Shown piece by piece: positions 38,127 to 46,291 of a stretch of 51,628 nucleotides of DNA. Origin of the DNA: Burkholderia sp. Lineage in GTDB: Bacteria; Pseudomonadota; Gammaproteobacteria; Burkholderiales; Burkholderiaceae. Below the pieces are notes generated by a model, which was given only the letters and a program-made list of their open reading frames with translations, was not told where the DNA came from and searched no databases. A program made the position numbers and the translations under genes. Location: NCBI GenBank assembly GCA_031253835.1, contig JAIRVP010000030.1:1-51628 (forward strand). The letters run 5' to 3'. Every line of letters begins with the position of its first letter. Position 1 is the first letter of the stretch.

Positions 38127-38523
38127 GCGGTAATCGCGCGGCTTCCTCAGCGCGAGATTTATAGACGCGCAAGCACGGTCAGTACATTGCAATAGCCGAG
38201 CGAAGGCCTCGAGTTCGATCCCCCTCCACTCCGCCGACAGAACATCCGAGTTGGTCCAAAGCGGTTCAGGAAAAATCCAAAACCCCGCGTAGCCTAAGGC
38301 TCGCGGGGTTTTTATTTCCGGCGATCTCCGATGTGATCCGTTGGCATCCAAGGGCACTCGCACCAGCCATCAGTCGAATACGTGGGTCAACTGCCGTGCT
38401 CAGCGGCGGTGACATATGTCTGAGCCGGTTTTCAATCGCTGCGGCGTCGACGTGCTTTAAAATTCCGATCGATCCGACGCCTGCCTTACAAGGTAGATGC
38501 CGCCCTAGTTCCAAGACAAATCT
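38127..38523. other. junction between gyrB and the restriction island
   Basis: Nothing coding is supported. At 38213-38235 the sequence GTTCGATCCCCC then TCCACTCCGCC resembles the 3' end of a tRNA (T-loop plus acceptor strand), but no cloverleaf is present upstream. The gyrB-side terminator follows at 38279-38313. Composition becomes less GC-rich after about 38,330, which I take as the island edge. The hsdM promoter should lie in 38330-38510. Confidence 0.45.
38279..38313 (+). terminator. rho-independent terminator downstream of gyrB
   Basis: AAAACCCCGCG (38279-38289) and CGCGGGGTTTT (38302-38312) pair perfectly, with an inner AGCC-TAA-GGCT hairpin, then a T run. The 11-bp stem is reversible. 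It lies 150 bp after gyrB. Confidence 0.88.
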
Positions 38524-40947
38524 ATGGCAATCAAGAAATCCGAGCTGTACTCCTCCCTCTGGGAGTCCTGCGACCTACTGCGCGGAGGGATGGATGCGAG
38601 CCAGTACAAGGACTATGTGCTGGTGCTGTTGTTCATCAAATATGTCAGCGATAAATACGCCGGGCAGCGCTATGCCCCGATCACGATTCCCGAAGGCGCC
38701 AGCTTTGCCGACATGGTCGTCCTGAAAGGCAAGCCGGACATTGGTGACCAGATCAACAAGAAAATCGTCGGACCGCTCGCGACGGCCAACAACCTGTCGG
38801 ACATGCCGGACTTCAACGACACCAACAAGCTCGGCGCCGGTGCGGAGATGGTCAAACGTCTGAGTGACCTGATCGCCGTGTTCGAGAACCCGGATCTGGA
38901 TTTCTCGAAGAACCGTGCCGACGGCGACGACATTCTTGGCGACGCCTACGAATACCTGATGCGCCACTTTGCTAGTGACAGTGGCAAGAGCAAGGGCCAG
39001 TTCTACACGCCTGCCGAAGTCAGCCGAATTTTGGCTGCGGTCATTGGCATTGGCAGCGCACAAACCAGCACCGACACGACGGTCTACGATCCGACCTGCG
39101 GTTCTGGTTCCCTGCTGCTGAAGGTGGGTGACGCGGCTCCCACCGCTGTGACCCTGTACGGGCAGGAAAAGGACTCGGCGACCAGTGGTCTGGCGCGCAT
39201 GAACATGATCCTGCACGACAATCCTACGGCATTGATCGCACAGGGCAACACGCTGACCGCCCCGAAGTTTAAGGATGGCGATGGACTCAAGACGTTCGAT
39301 TTCGTCGTTGCGAATCCACCGTTCTCCGACAAGCGCTGGAGCACCGGCCTCGATCCCATCGACGACCCCTACGGCCGATTCGATACGTTCGGGGTGCCGC
39401 CGGCCAAGCAAGGTGACTACGCTTACCTGCTGCATATCGTGCGCTCGCTCAAGAGCACGGGCAAGGGCGCCTGCATTTTGCCGCATGGCGTGCTTTTCCG
39501 TGGTAATGCGGAAGGCGAAATCCGCAAGAATCTCGTTCGCCACGGCTATATCAAGGGCATCATTGGTCTGCCTGCCAATCTGTTCTATGGCACGGGAATT
39601 CCGGCCTGCATCATCGTCATCGACAAAGAAAATGCCCAGGCGCGCAAGGGCATCTTCATGGTCGATGCCAGCCAGGGATTTATCAAGGATGGTCCCAAGA
39701 ACCGCTTGCGCGAGCAGGACATCCATCGCATCGTGGACGTGTTCAACCGCCAGGACGAAAGCGATCCGCGCTACGCCCGCATGGTGGGTCTGGCCGAGAT
39801 CGAGAAGAACGATTTCAACCTCAACCTGCCACGCTACATCGACAGCAGCGTGGCCGAGGACGTTCAGGACATTCAGGGGCACCTGCAAGGCGGCATTCCT
39901 CTGGCGGACGTGGAAGCGTTGGACAACTACTGGGCGGTCTGCCCGCAGCTGAAAGACGCGCTATTCAAGCCGCTGCGGGAGGGCTATGTCACGCTGGCAA
40001 TTGACAAGGCTGCTATCAAGCTCATGATCTTCGAGCACCCGCAGTTCTCCGCTTACCTCACAGACATGGGCCAGCACTTCGATGCCTGGCGGGCGCAAGC
40101 TGTTCCAAAACTCAAGGCGCTAGGCAAGGGCTTTCACCCGAAGCTGCTCATTGTGGAGGTGGCCGATGGCTTGCTGAACCACTACGAAGAGACGCCGCTG
40201 ATCGACGCCTACGACGTGTACCAGCACCTGATGGATTACTGGGCGGAAACCATGCAGGACGATGCCTACGTGGTGGCAGCCGATGGTTGGGTGGCGCAGA
40301 CCTATCGCGTCATCGAAAAGACCAAGAAAGGAAAAGGCGAAAACGCCAAGGTAGTCGAAAAGGACAAGGGGTGGGCGTGCGACCTGGTGCCCAAGCAATA
40401 CATCGTGGCGCGTTATTTCGCCGCCGAGCAGAAGGCGATAGACGAAACCAGCGCCGCGCTCGAAGCGGCCAGTAGCGCCCTGGACGAGCTGGAGGAAGAG
40501 CACAGCGGCGAAGAAGCTGCGTTCAGCGGCTTCGACAAAATCAATTCGGCGGCAGTGAAGGAGCGCATCAAAGAAATTGGCAAAGACGAAGACGCTGCCG
40601 AGGAACTTGCGGTGTTGAAGCAATGGCAGTCGCTGTTCGATAAGGAAGCCGGGCTGAAGAAGACGCTCAAGACGTTGGAAACCGAGCTGGATGCCAAGGC
40701 TTATGCTCAATACCCCAAACTCACCGTCGACGAAATCAAGACATTGGTTGTCGAAGACAAATGGCTCGTGGCCCTGTCCGCTACCGTGTCGGACGAATTG
40801 GAGCGTGTATCGCAAACGCTCACTAGCCGTGTGCGTGATTTGGCTTTGCGCTACGGGTGTCCACTGTCGGTATTGGTCGATGAAGTCGCTGTGCTTTCGG
40901 AGAGGGTGAAGGCGCACCTGGCGAGGATGGGGGCGGCATGGAACTGA
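38524..40947 (+). CDS. hsdM: type I restriction-modification system, N6-adenine methyltransferase subunit HsdM
   Basis: An 807-residue HsdM. It has an N-terminal helical HsdM_N domain ('SSLWESCDLLRGGMDASQYK'), the methyltransferase core with SAM motif 'DPTCGSGSLLLK' (Asp189) and catalytic NPPF (Asn264), and 'FYTPAEVSRILAAVI'. The C-terminus is unusually long (about 480-807) and contains a coiled coil rich in Ala/Glu ('DETSAALEAASSALDELEEE') likely to contact HsdS. It adds methyl groups to adenine in the target recognised by HsdS. It overlaps hsdS by 10 bases. Less GC-rich than the core genes, consistent with horizontal acquisition. Confidence 0.95.
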   Translation: MAIKKSELYSSLWESCDLLRGGMDASQYKDYVLVLLFIKYVSDKYAGQRYAPITIPEGASFADMVVLKGKPDIGDQINKKIVGPLATANNLSDMPDFNDTNKLGAGAEMVKRLSDLIAVFENPDLDFSKNRADGDDILGDAYEYLMRHFASDSGKSKGQFYTPAEVSRILAAVIGIGSAQTSTDTTVYDPTCGSGSLLLKVGDAAPTAVTLYGQEKDSATSGLARMNMILHDNPTALIAQGNTLTAPKFKDGDGLKTFDFVVANPPFSDKRWSTGLDPIDDPYGRFDTFGVPPAKQGDYAYLLHIVRSLKSTGKGACILPHGVLFRGNAEGEIRKNLVRHGYIKGIIGLPANLFYGTGIPACIIVIDKENAQARKGIFMVDASQGFIKDGPKNRLREQDIHRIVDVFNRQDESDPRYARMVGLAEIEKNDFNLNLPRYIDSSVAEDVQDIQGHLQGGIPLADVEALDNYWAVCPQLKDALFKPLREGYVTLAIDKAAIKLMIFEHPQFSAYLTDMGQHFDAWRAQAVPKLKALGKGFHPKLLIVEVADGLLNHYEETPLIDAYDVYQHLMDYWAETMQDDAYVVAADGWVAQTYRVIEKTKKGKGENAKVVEKDKGWACDLVPKQYIVARYFAAEQKAIDETSAALEAASSALDELEEEHSGEEAAFSGFDKINSAAVKERIKEIGKDEDAAEELAVLKQWQSLFDKEAGLKKTLKTLETELDAKAYAQYPKLTVDEIKTLVVEDKWLVALSATVSDELERVSQTLTSRVRDLALRYGCPLSVLVDEVAVLSERVKAHLARMGAAWN

Positions 40948-42230
40948 AGCCAGGATACAAACAGATGGAAGTGGGCACTATCCCGAGTGATTGGGTAGTC
41001 AAGAGTCTCGGAGAACTCGGCAGGTTTAAGAACGGCATCAATAAGACCGCCGATGATTTCGGGCATGGCCACCCGTTTGTTAACTTGCTGGACGTATTTG
41101 GCGTCTCAAAACTGAAGGCAAATGGTAGCGATTTTGGTCTCGTGAATTCCAACGATTCTGAGCGGCGAACGTATGAGCTGAAACGGGGGGATGTACTCTT
41201 TGTCAGGTCTTCAGTTAAGCCCGAAGGGGTAGGCTTAACAACGCTCATTCACGATGATCTGCCAGACGCAGTGTTCAGTGGTTTTTTGCTACGTTTTCGC
41301 GATCGCGGAGAACTCGTAACTGAGTATAAGGAGCACTGCTTCCTTCAGGAAGGTTTTCGGAGATCGTTGATAGCAAATAGTACTGTCAGCGCCAACACGA
41401 ACGTCAACCAGAATGCGCTCAAAAAGCTATATATCTGGTTCCCGCCAGAAAAGAGCGAACAATCTGCCATCGCCGAAGCCTTGGGCGACGTCGACGCTCT
41501 GCTGGCCGGCTTGGATAAACTTATTGCCAAGAAGCGCGATCTCAAGCAGGCTGCTATGCAGCAGTTGCTCACCGGAAAGATTCGTCTGCCGGGGTTTGAG
41601 CTCAAGGCTGGCGTAAAGAAAACCGATGCGGGTGTTATCCCGGAGGATTGGGATGTGTCACCTGTTGGTCGAGAGTTCGACGTGCAACTCGGAAAGATGT
41701 TGGATGCTGAAAAGAACATCGGTGAATTGAAGCCATATCTGGGGAATCGTGCGGTCCAGTGGAATCAGATTGATGTCAATGATTTGCCACTGATGCGTAT
41801 GACCCGTTCCGACATAGAACGATTCCGTTTGCGTAAAGGAGACTTGCTGGTATGTGAGGGTGGGGAGGTTGGTCGCGCCGCGATTTGGGATGAACCCATC
41901 GAGGAATGTTATTACCAAAAGGCGTTGCACCGGCTACGTCCGCTCAGAGGCTTTGACTCACGTCTGATGGTTGAAATGCTCCATCTTTGGAGCGACGTTG
42001 GTATTCTCGTTAATTACGTAACACAAACGAGCATTGCGCATTTTCCGCGGGAGAAATTTCTGGAGGTGCCGATGCCAGTTCCCCCGCTCCCAGAGCAGTC
42101 TGCCATCGCCGAAGTGCTCTCTGATATGGATGCGGAGCTCGCAGCGCTAGAAGCTCAACGCGACAAGACGCGTCTGCTGAAACAAGGCATGATGGAGGAA
42201 CTACTAACTGGAAAGACACGACTGATTTAA
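40938..42230 (+). CDS. hsdS: type I restriction-modification system, specificity subunit HsdS
   Basis: A 430-residue specificity subunit built of two target-recognition domains, each followed by a conserved helical spacer. The spacers are visibly repeated: 'EQSAIAEALGDVDALLAGLD' ... 'LLTGKIRLPG' near residue 205, and 'EQSAIAEVLSDMDAELAALE' ... 'LLTGKTRLI' at the end. The recognition domains themselves ('VVKSLGELGRFKNGINK...' and 'DVSPVGREFDVQLGK...') differ, so the target is bipartite. They determine the sequence methylated and cut; it cannot be predicted here. Codons are more AT-rich in the first domain than in the spacers, suggesting domain exchange. Confidence 0.95.
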   Translation: MELKPGYKQMEVGTIPSDWVVKSLGELGRFKNGINKTADDFGHGHPFVNLLDVFGVSKLKANGSDFGLVNSNDSERRTYELKRGDVLFVRSSVKPEGVGLTTLIHDDLPDAVFSGFLLRFRDRGELVTEYKEHCFLQEGFRRSLIANSTVSANTNVNQNALKKLYIWFPPEKSEQSAIAEALGDVDALLAGLDKLIAKKRDLKQAAMQQLLTGKIRLPGFELKAGVKKTDAGVIPEDWDVSPVGREFDVQLGKMLDAEKNIGELKPYLGNRAVQWNQIDVNDLPLMRMTRSDIERFRLRKGDLLVCEGGEVGRAAIWDEPIEECYYQKALHRLRPLRGFDSRLMVEMLHLWSDVGILVNYVTQTSIAHFPREKFLEVPMPVPPLPEQSAIAEVLSDMDAELAALEAQRDKTRLLKQGMMEELLTGKTRLI

Positions 42231-42239
42231 GAGGCGGCA

Positions 42240-45200
42240 ATGAGAGCCGAGATCGGCAAGCCAGAAAAAGCTACGCAGAACCGCGTCATCGAGCTGTTCA
42301 CCAAGCAATTGGACTATGCCTATCTCGACGACTGGACGGAGCGCACGGGCAACAGCAACGTTGAAGACGATCTGCTGACGGCGTACCTGCTCGAGGCAGG
42401 TTATCGCCCCGCGCAGATCAGCCAGGCGATCTATAGGCTGAAGACCGAGGCAAACAATCCACAGCGCGAGCTGAATGCCAACAACGAAGCGGTCTATCAG
42501 CTTCTCCGCTACGGCATCCCGGTGAAGGTCGAAGGCGACAAGGTCGCGGAGACGGTTTGGCTCATCAACTGGGCCCAGCCGTCCAAAAACCACTTCGCGA
42601 TCGCCGAGGAAGTCACGCTGAAAGGCGGACACGAACGCCGCCCCGATATTGTTCTTTACGTCAACGGCATCGCGATCGGCGTGCTGGAGCTCAAAAATAG
42701 TCGGGTCAGCATTGGCGATGGCATCCGGCAGAACCTTTCCAACCAACAGCCCGAGTTCAACGCCTGGTTTTTCAGCACGGTGCAATTCGTCTTTGCCGGG
42801 AACGATTCGGAAGGGCTGCAATACGGCACGACCGGCACGCCCGAGAAATTCTTCCTCCGGTGGAAAGAGGACGAAACGGATAACACCGGCTACAAGTTGG
42901 ACAAGTATCTGCTCAAGATGTGCGAGAAATCTCGACTCATCGAGCTGATGCACGACTTCATCCTGTTCGACGGCGGCATCAAGAAGCTGCCGCGCGTGCA
43001 TCAGTATTTTGGCATCAAGACCGCCCAGAAATACATTCGCAAACGCCAGGGCGGAATCATCTGGCACACGCAGGGGGCGGGCAAGAGTATCCTGATGGTG
43101 CTGATGGCCAAGTGGATTCTCGAGAACAATCCGCACGCACGCGTCGTGGTCATCACAGACCGCGACGAACTGGACAAACAGATCAAGTCCGTCTTTGAGA
43201 GCAGTGGGGAAAAGATCCACCGAACCAGCAGCGGCCGTGACCTGATGGCTCGGTTGAGCCAGCCTGCACCGCGGCTATTGTGTTCGCTGGTCCATAAGTT
43301 CGGCGCCGGCAAGGGGCTCGGCGACGGGGATTTCGATGCCTTCATCAAGGAGCTGCAATCCCAGCCCGGCAAGACGATGGGCGATCTCTTCGTGTTCGTG
43401 GATGAATGCCACCGTACCCAGGGCGGCCGCCTCAACCGGGTGATGAAAGCGATGATGCCGTCGGCAGTGTTCATCGGCTTTACCGGCACGCCTTTGCTGA
43501 AGCGGGATGCGGCAACGAGCCTCGAGGTGTTCGGCGGTTACATCCACACATATAAATTCAGCGAGGCGGTTGAGGACGGCGTCGTGCTCGATCTCGTCTA
43601 CGAGGCACGCGATATCGATCAGAGGCTCGGTTCCCAGGACAAGATCGACAAATGGTTCGAATCGAGGACCAAACCGCTCAACGACTGGCAGAAGAACGAG
43701 CTGAAAAAGCAGTGGGGTACGTTGCAACAAGTGCTCAGTTCGCGTTCGCGGATGGATCGAGTGGTCGAGGACATCATCTTCGACTTCAGCACAAAGCCTC
43801 GTCTCTCCAGCGAGCGCGGCAATGCCATGCTGGTGGCATCGAGTATCTACGAGGCGTGCAAGTATTTCGCGCTGTTTCAGAAAACGCCGTTCAAGGGCAA
43901 GTGTGCGGTAGTTACTTCCTATAACCCCCTGGCGAAAGATGTGACGCTGGAAGAAACCGGGGCGAATACTGAGACCGACAAGCAGTTCATCTACAACACG
44001 TACACCGAACTGCTGAAAGACGTGCAACCGAAGGCGGGCATGTCCAAAACCGAAACCTACGAAGATCAGGCGAAGGCGAGGTTCATCAAGGAACCGGCCA
44101 ACATGAAACTGTTGATCGTCGTGGACAAATTGCTGACCGGATTCGACGCGCCCCCCTGTACGTGCCTCTACATCGACAAGTCCATGCAGGATCACGGCCT
44201 CTTTCAGGCCATCTGCCGCACGAACCGGCTGGACACGGACGACAAGGATTTCGGCTACATCGTCGACTACAAGGACCTGTTCAAGAAGGTGGAAAAAGCT
44301 GTTGCCGTGTATTCGTCCGAGCTTGACCACAGCTCGGGCGGCGTCGAACCGGAAGTCTTGCTTGAGAGTCGTGTCCAGAAAGGCCGGGAGCGTCTGGACG
44401 CCGCATTGGAAGTCTTGGCTCTGCTGGTGGAAAAGGTGGAGCCGCCTAAGGACGAGTTGCAATATATCCACTATTTCTGCGGTAATACCGAGATTGTGGA
44501 GGATTTGAAAGCGCGGGAACCGCTACGGGTGGCGTTTTATACCGGCGTGGTCGGCTTGCTCCGCGCCTACGCTTCCATTGCCGACGAGTTGGAGGACGCT
44601 GGTTACGGCGCAGCGCAACAGGCCTCGATTCGGCAGAAGCTCGAGCAGTACGTGAAGCTACGCGAGACGATCCGCCTCGCGAGCGGCGAGACGCTGGATC
44701 TCAAGCCGTATGAAGCCGACATGCGCCATCTGATCGATACGTACATCGAGGCAAGTGAGCCGCGCAAGATTTCCGACTTCGAGCATATCGGCTTGCTTGA
44801 CCTGATCGTGAAGACGGGCATTGCCGATGCGATCACGAAAAAGCTTGGCGAGATGAAAGACCGGCAATCGATTGCCGAGACGATCGAGAACAACGTCCGC
44901 AGCAAGATCGTGAAGGATCACCTGACCGATCCCGCGTTTTTTTCCAAGATGTCCTCGCTGCTTGACGAGATTATCAGGAAGCGCAAGGAAAAGGCCGTCG
45001 ACTACGAGCAATACTTGAAGCAGATGGCCGACCTCGTGAAGAAGGTGCAGGCAGGCAAGGCAGACGATACGCCGGCGGCGCTGGACACGGTGGGCAAGCG
45101 GGGGTTGTTCAATAGTCTGAGACAGGGCAACCGGACGTCGGAACATGCGCTCGCGTTGGCACTCGAATTGAACACGGCGGTAAAGCGCGTTCGTCCGGAC

Positions 45201-45323
45201 GGATGGCGCGGCGTGCTGCCACGCGAGAACGTCATCAAGCACGCATTGTGGGAGATACTTGGGGACGATGAGGAAGTTGAGCGCGTGTATCGGATCATCG
45301 ATGCCAATAAGCAGGAGTATTGA
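42240..45323 (+). CDS. hsdR: type I restriction-modification system, endonuclease/translocase subunit HsdR
   Basis: A 1027-residue restriction subunit. The N-terminal nuclease shows the PD-(D/E)XK core 'RRPDIVLYVNG' (Asp136) and 'GVLELKN' (Glu150, Lys152). Two RecA-like translocase domains follow: Walker A 'TQGAGKSILMVLMAK' (Lys282), DEAD-box-like 'DECHRTQGG' (Asp388), 'GFTGTPLL' and motif VI 'QAICRTNRLD'. A helical C-terminus binds HsdM. All motifs are intact, so an active enzyme is expected. AAGAGG precedes the ATG, 9 bp after hsdS. It translocates DNA with ATP and cuts unmodified DNA at a distance. Confidence 0.96.
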   Translation: MRAEIGKPEKATQNRVIELFTKQLDYAYLDDWTERTGNSNVEDDLLTAYLLEAGYRPAQISQAIYRLKTEANNPQRELNANNEAVYQLLRYGIPVKVEGDKVAETVWLINWAQPSKNHFAIAEEVTLKGGHERRPDIVLYVNGIAIGVLELKNSRVSIGDGIRQNLSNQQPEFNAWFFSTVQFVFAGNDSEGLQYGTTGTPEKFFLRWKEDETDNTGYKLDKYLLKMCEKSRLIELMHDFILFDGGIKKLPRVHQYFGIKTAQKYIRKRQGGIIWHTQGAGKSILMVLMAKWILENNPHARVVVITDRDELDKQIKSVFESSGEKIHRTSSGRDLMARLSQPAPRLLCSLVHKFGAGKGLGDGDFDAFIKELQSQPGKTMGDLFVFVDECHRTQGGRLNRVMKAMMPSAVFIGFTGTPLLKRDAATSLEVFGGYIHTYKFSEAVEDGVVLDLVYEARDIDQRLGSQDKIDKWFESRTKPLNDWQKNELKKQWGTLQQVLSSRSRMDRVVEDIIFDFSTKPRLSSERGNAMLVASSIYEACKYFALFQKTPFKGKCAVVTSYNPLAKDVTLEETGANTETDKQFIYNTYTELLKDVQPKAGMSKTETYEDQAKARFIKEPANMKLLIVVDKLLTGFDAPPCTCLYIDKSMQDHGLFQAICRTNRLDTDDKDFGYIVDYKDLFKKVEKAVAVYSSELDHSSGGVEPEVLLESRVQKGRERLDAALEVLALLVEKVEPPKDELQYIHYFCGNTEIVEDLKAREPLRVAFYTGVVGLLRAYASIADELEDAGYGAAQQASIRQKLEQYVKLRETIRLASGETLDLKPYEADMRHLIDTYIEASEPRKISDFEHIGLLDLIVKTGIADAITKKLGEMKDRQSIAETIENNVRSKIVKDHLTDPAFFSKMSSLLDEIIRKRKEKAVDYEQYLKQMADLVKKVQAGKADDTPAALDTVGKRGLFNSLRQGNRTSEHALALALELNTAVKRVRPDGWRGVLPRENVIKHALWEILGDDEEVERVYRIIDANKQEY

Positions 45324-45325
45324 GC

Positions 45326-46048
45326 GTGGAGTTACGCGATAGCATCGACTTGGGCAGCCTTCACGTCGACGTCGTGAGGAAAGACATCAAGCATGTCCAT
45401 CTGAGTGTTTACCCGCCTGACGGTCAGGTCCGTATCTCCGCTCCATTGCATATGACATCGGACATCATCCGAGTCTATGCCATCAGCCGACTGGACTGGA
45501 TCAGGCGCCAACAGCGCAAGCTGCTTTCGCAGGAACGTGAGACGGCCCGTGAATATCTGAACCGGGAGAGCCACTACGTCTGGGGAAAGCGTTACCTGCT
45601 GCGTATCGTCGAGGCCGAAGGGCCATCGACTGTCAGGTTGAAGCACTCGACGCTGGAGCTGGTCCTGCGCCCCGACAGCGACGTAAATAAGCGCCGCGAC
45701 ACGCTTGACGCTTGGTATCGGGAACAGATCCGGAAAGCTGTACCGCGTCTGCTGGAAAAGTGGGAGTCCTCGCTCGGCGTCAAAGCCCGGCGTATTCTTG
45801 TTCAACACATGAAGACGAAGTGGGGAAGCTGCAACCCGGCGACCGGCAATATTCGCCTGAACACCGATCTCGCTCGCAAGCCCCCAGAATGCCTGGAATA
45901 CATCCTCGTGCATGAGTTGCTGCACCTGATCGAGCCGACCCACAATGCACGGTTTCAGTCCTTGATGAATAGTTTCATGCCGCAGTGGCGACAGGTACGG
46001 GATGAGTTGAATCGCTTGCCGGTGCGGCATGAAGCATGGGGGTATTAG
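45326..46048 (+). CDS. SprT/YgjP-type zinc metallopeptidase linked to the type I system
   Basis: A 240-residue protein of the YgjP/WLM-like (M48-annotated) metallopeptidase family. The zinc site 'VHELLHLIEPTHNARF' contains HELLH (His196, Glu197, His200) and a downstream histidine as third ligand; 'KTKWGSCNPATGNIRLNTDL' is the other family block. A TTG at 45320 would overlap the hsdR stop (TTGA), but AGGAG (45313-45317) is best placed for GTG 45326. Either way it is tightly coupled to hsdR. Such genes recur next to hsdR in several genomes, with no established role; DNA-protein-crosslink removal or control of HsdR level are possible. No signal peptide. Confidence 0.85.
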   Translation: MELRDSIDLGSLHVDVVRKDIKHVHLSVYPPDGQVRISAPLHMTSDIIRVYAISRLDWIRRQQRKLLSQERETAREYLNRESHYVWGKRYLLRIVEAEGPSTVRLKHSTLELVLRPDSDVNKRRDTLDAWYREQIRKAVPRLLEKWESSLGVKARRILVQHMKTKWGSCNPATGNIRLNTDLARKPPECLEYILVHELLHLIEPTHNARFQSLMNSFMPQWRQVRDELNRLPVRHEAWGY

Positions 46049-46101
46049 TCGGCGCGTCGTTGATCATTTGCGCTGCAACGTTGGTTGCGTGGCACAACTG
46101 C

Positions 46102-46126
46102 CAACCGGTAAAAAATAGGCCGGTTG
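46102..46126 (+). terminator. hairpin after the metallopeptidase gene
   Basis: CAACCGG (46102-46108) and CCGGTTG (46120-46126) form a perfect 7-bp stem, then TAGCATTTT. It lies 54 bp after the stop and separates the type I operon from the next one. The remaining 165 bp of the gap are AT-rich and should contain the promoter of the McrB-like gene. Confidence 0.5.
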
Positions 46127-46291
46127 TAGCATTTTCAGTGATGGTCAGTGGTCGATTCGGACTTGATTGTATACAGACCGCACCGAATGGTCGCCAGCAA
46201 CGTTCACAATTGGTGAGCCTCGGCACGGCTACGAACCACAATACATTACGAATATCTACCGCTTAATATCTAGAAATCTACGGGGAAAAGT

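Noticed and set aside
38190..38236. possible tRNA gene downstream of gyrB
   Set aside because: Only a T-loop/acceptor-like 3' part is visible; D-arm, anticodon arm and 5' acceptor strand are missing, so it is reported only as a remnant-like sequence.
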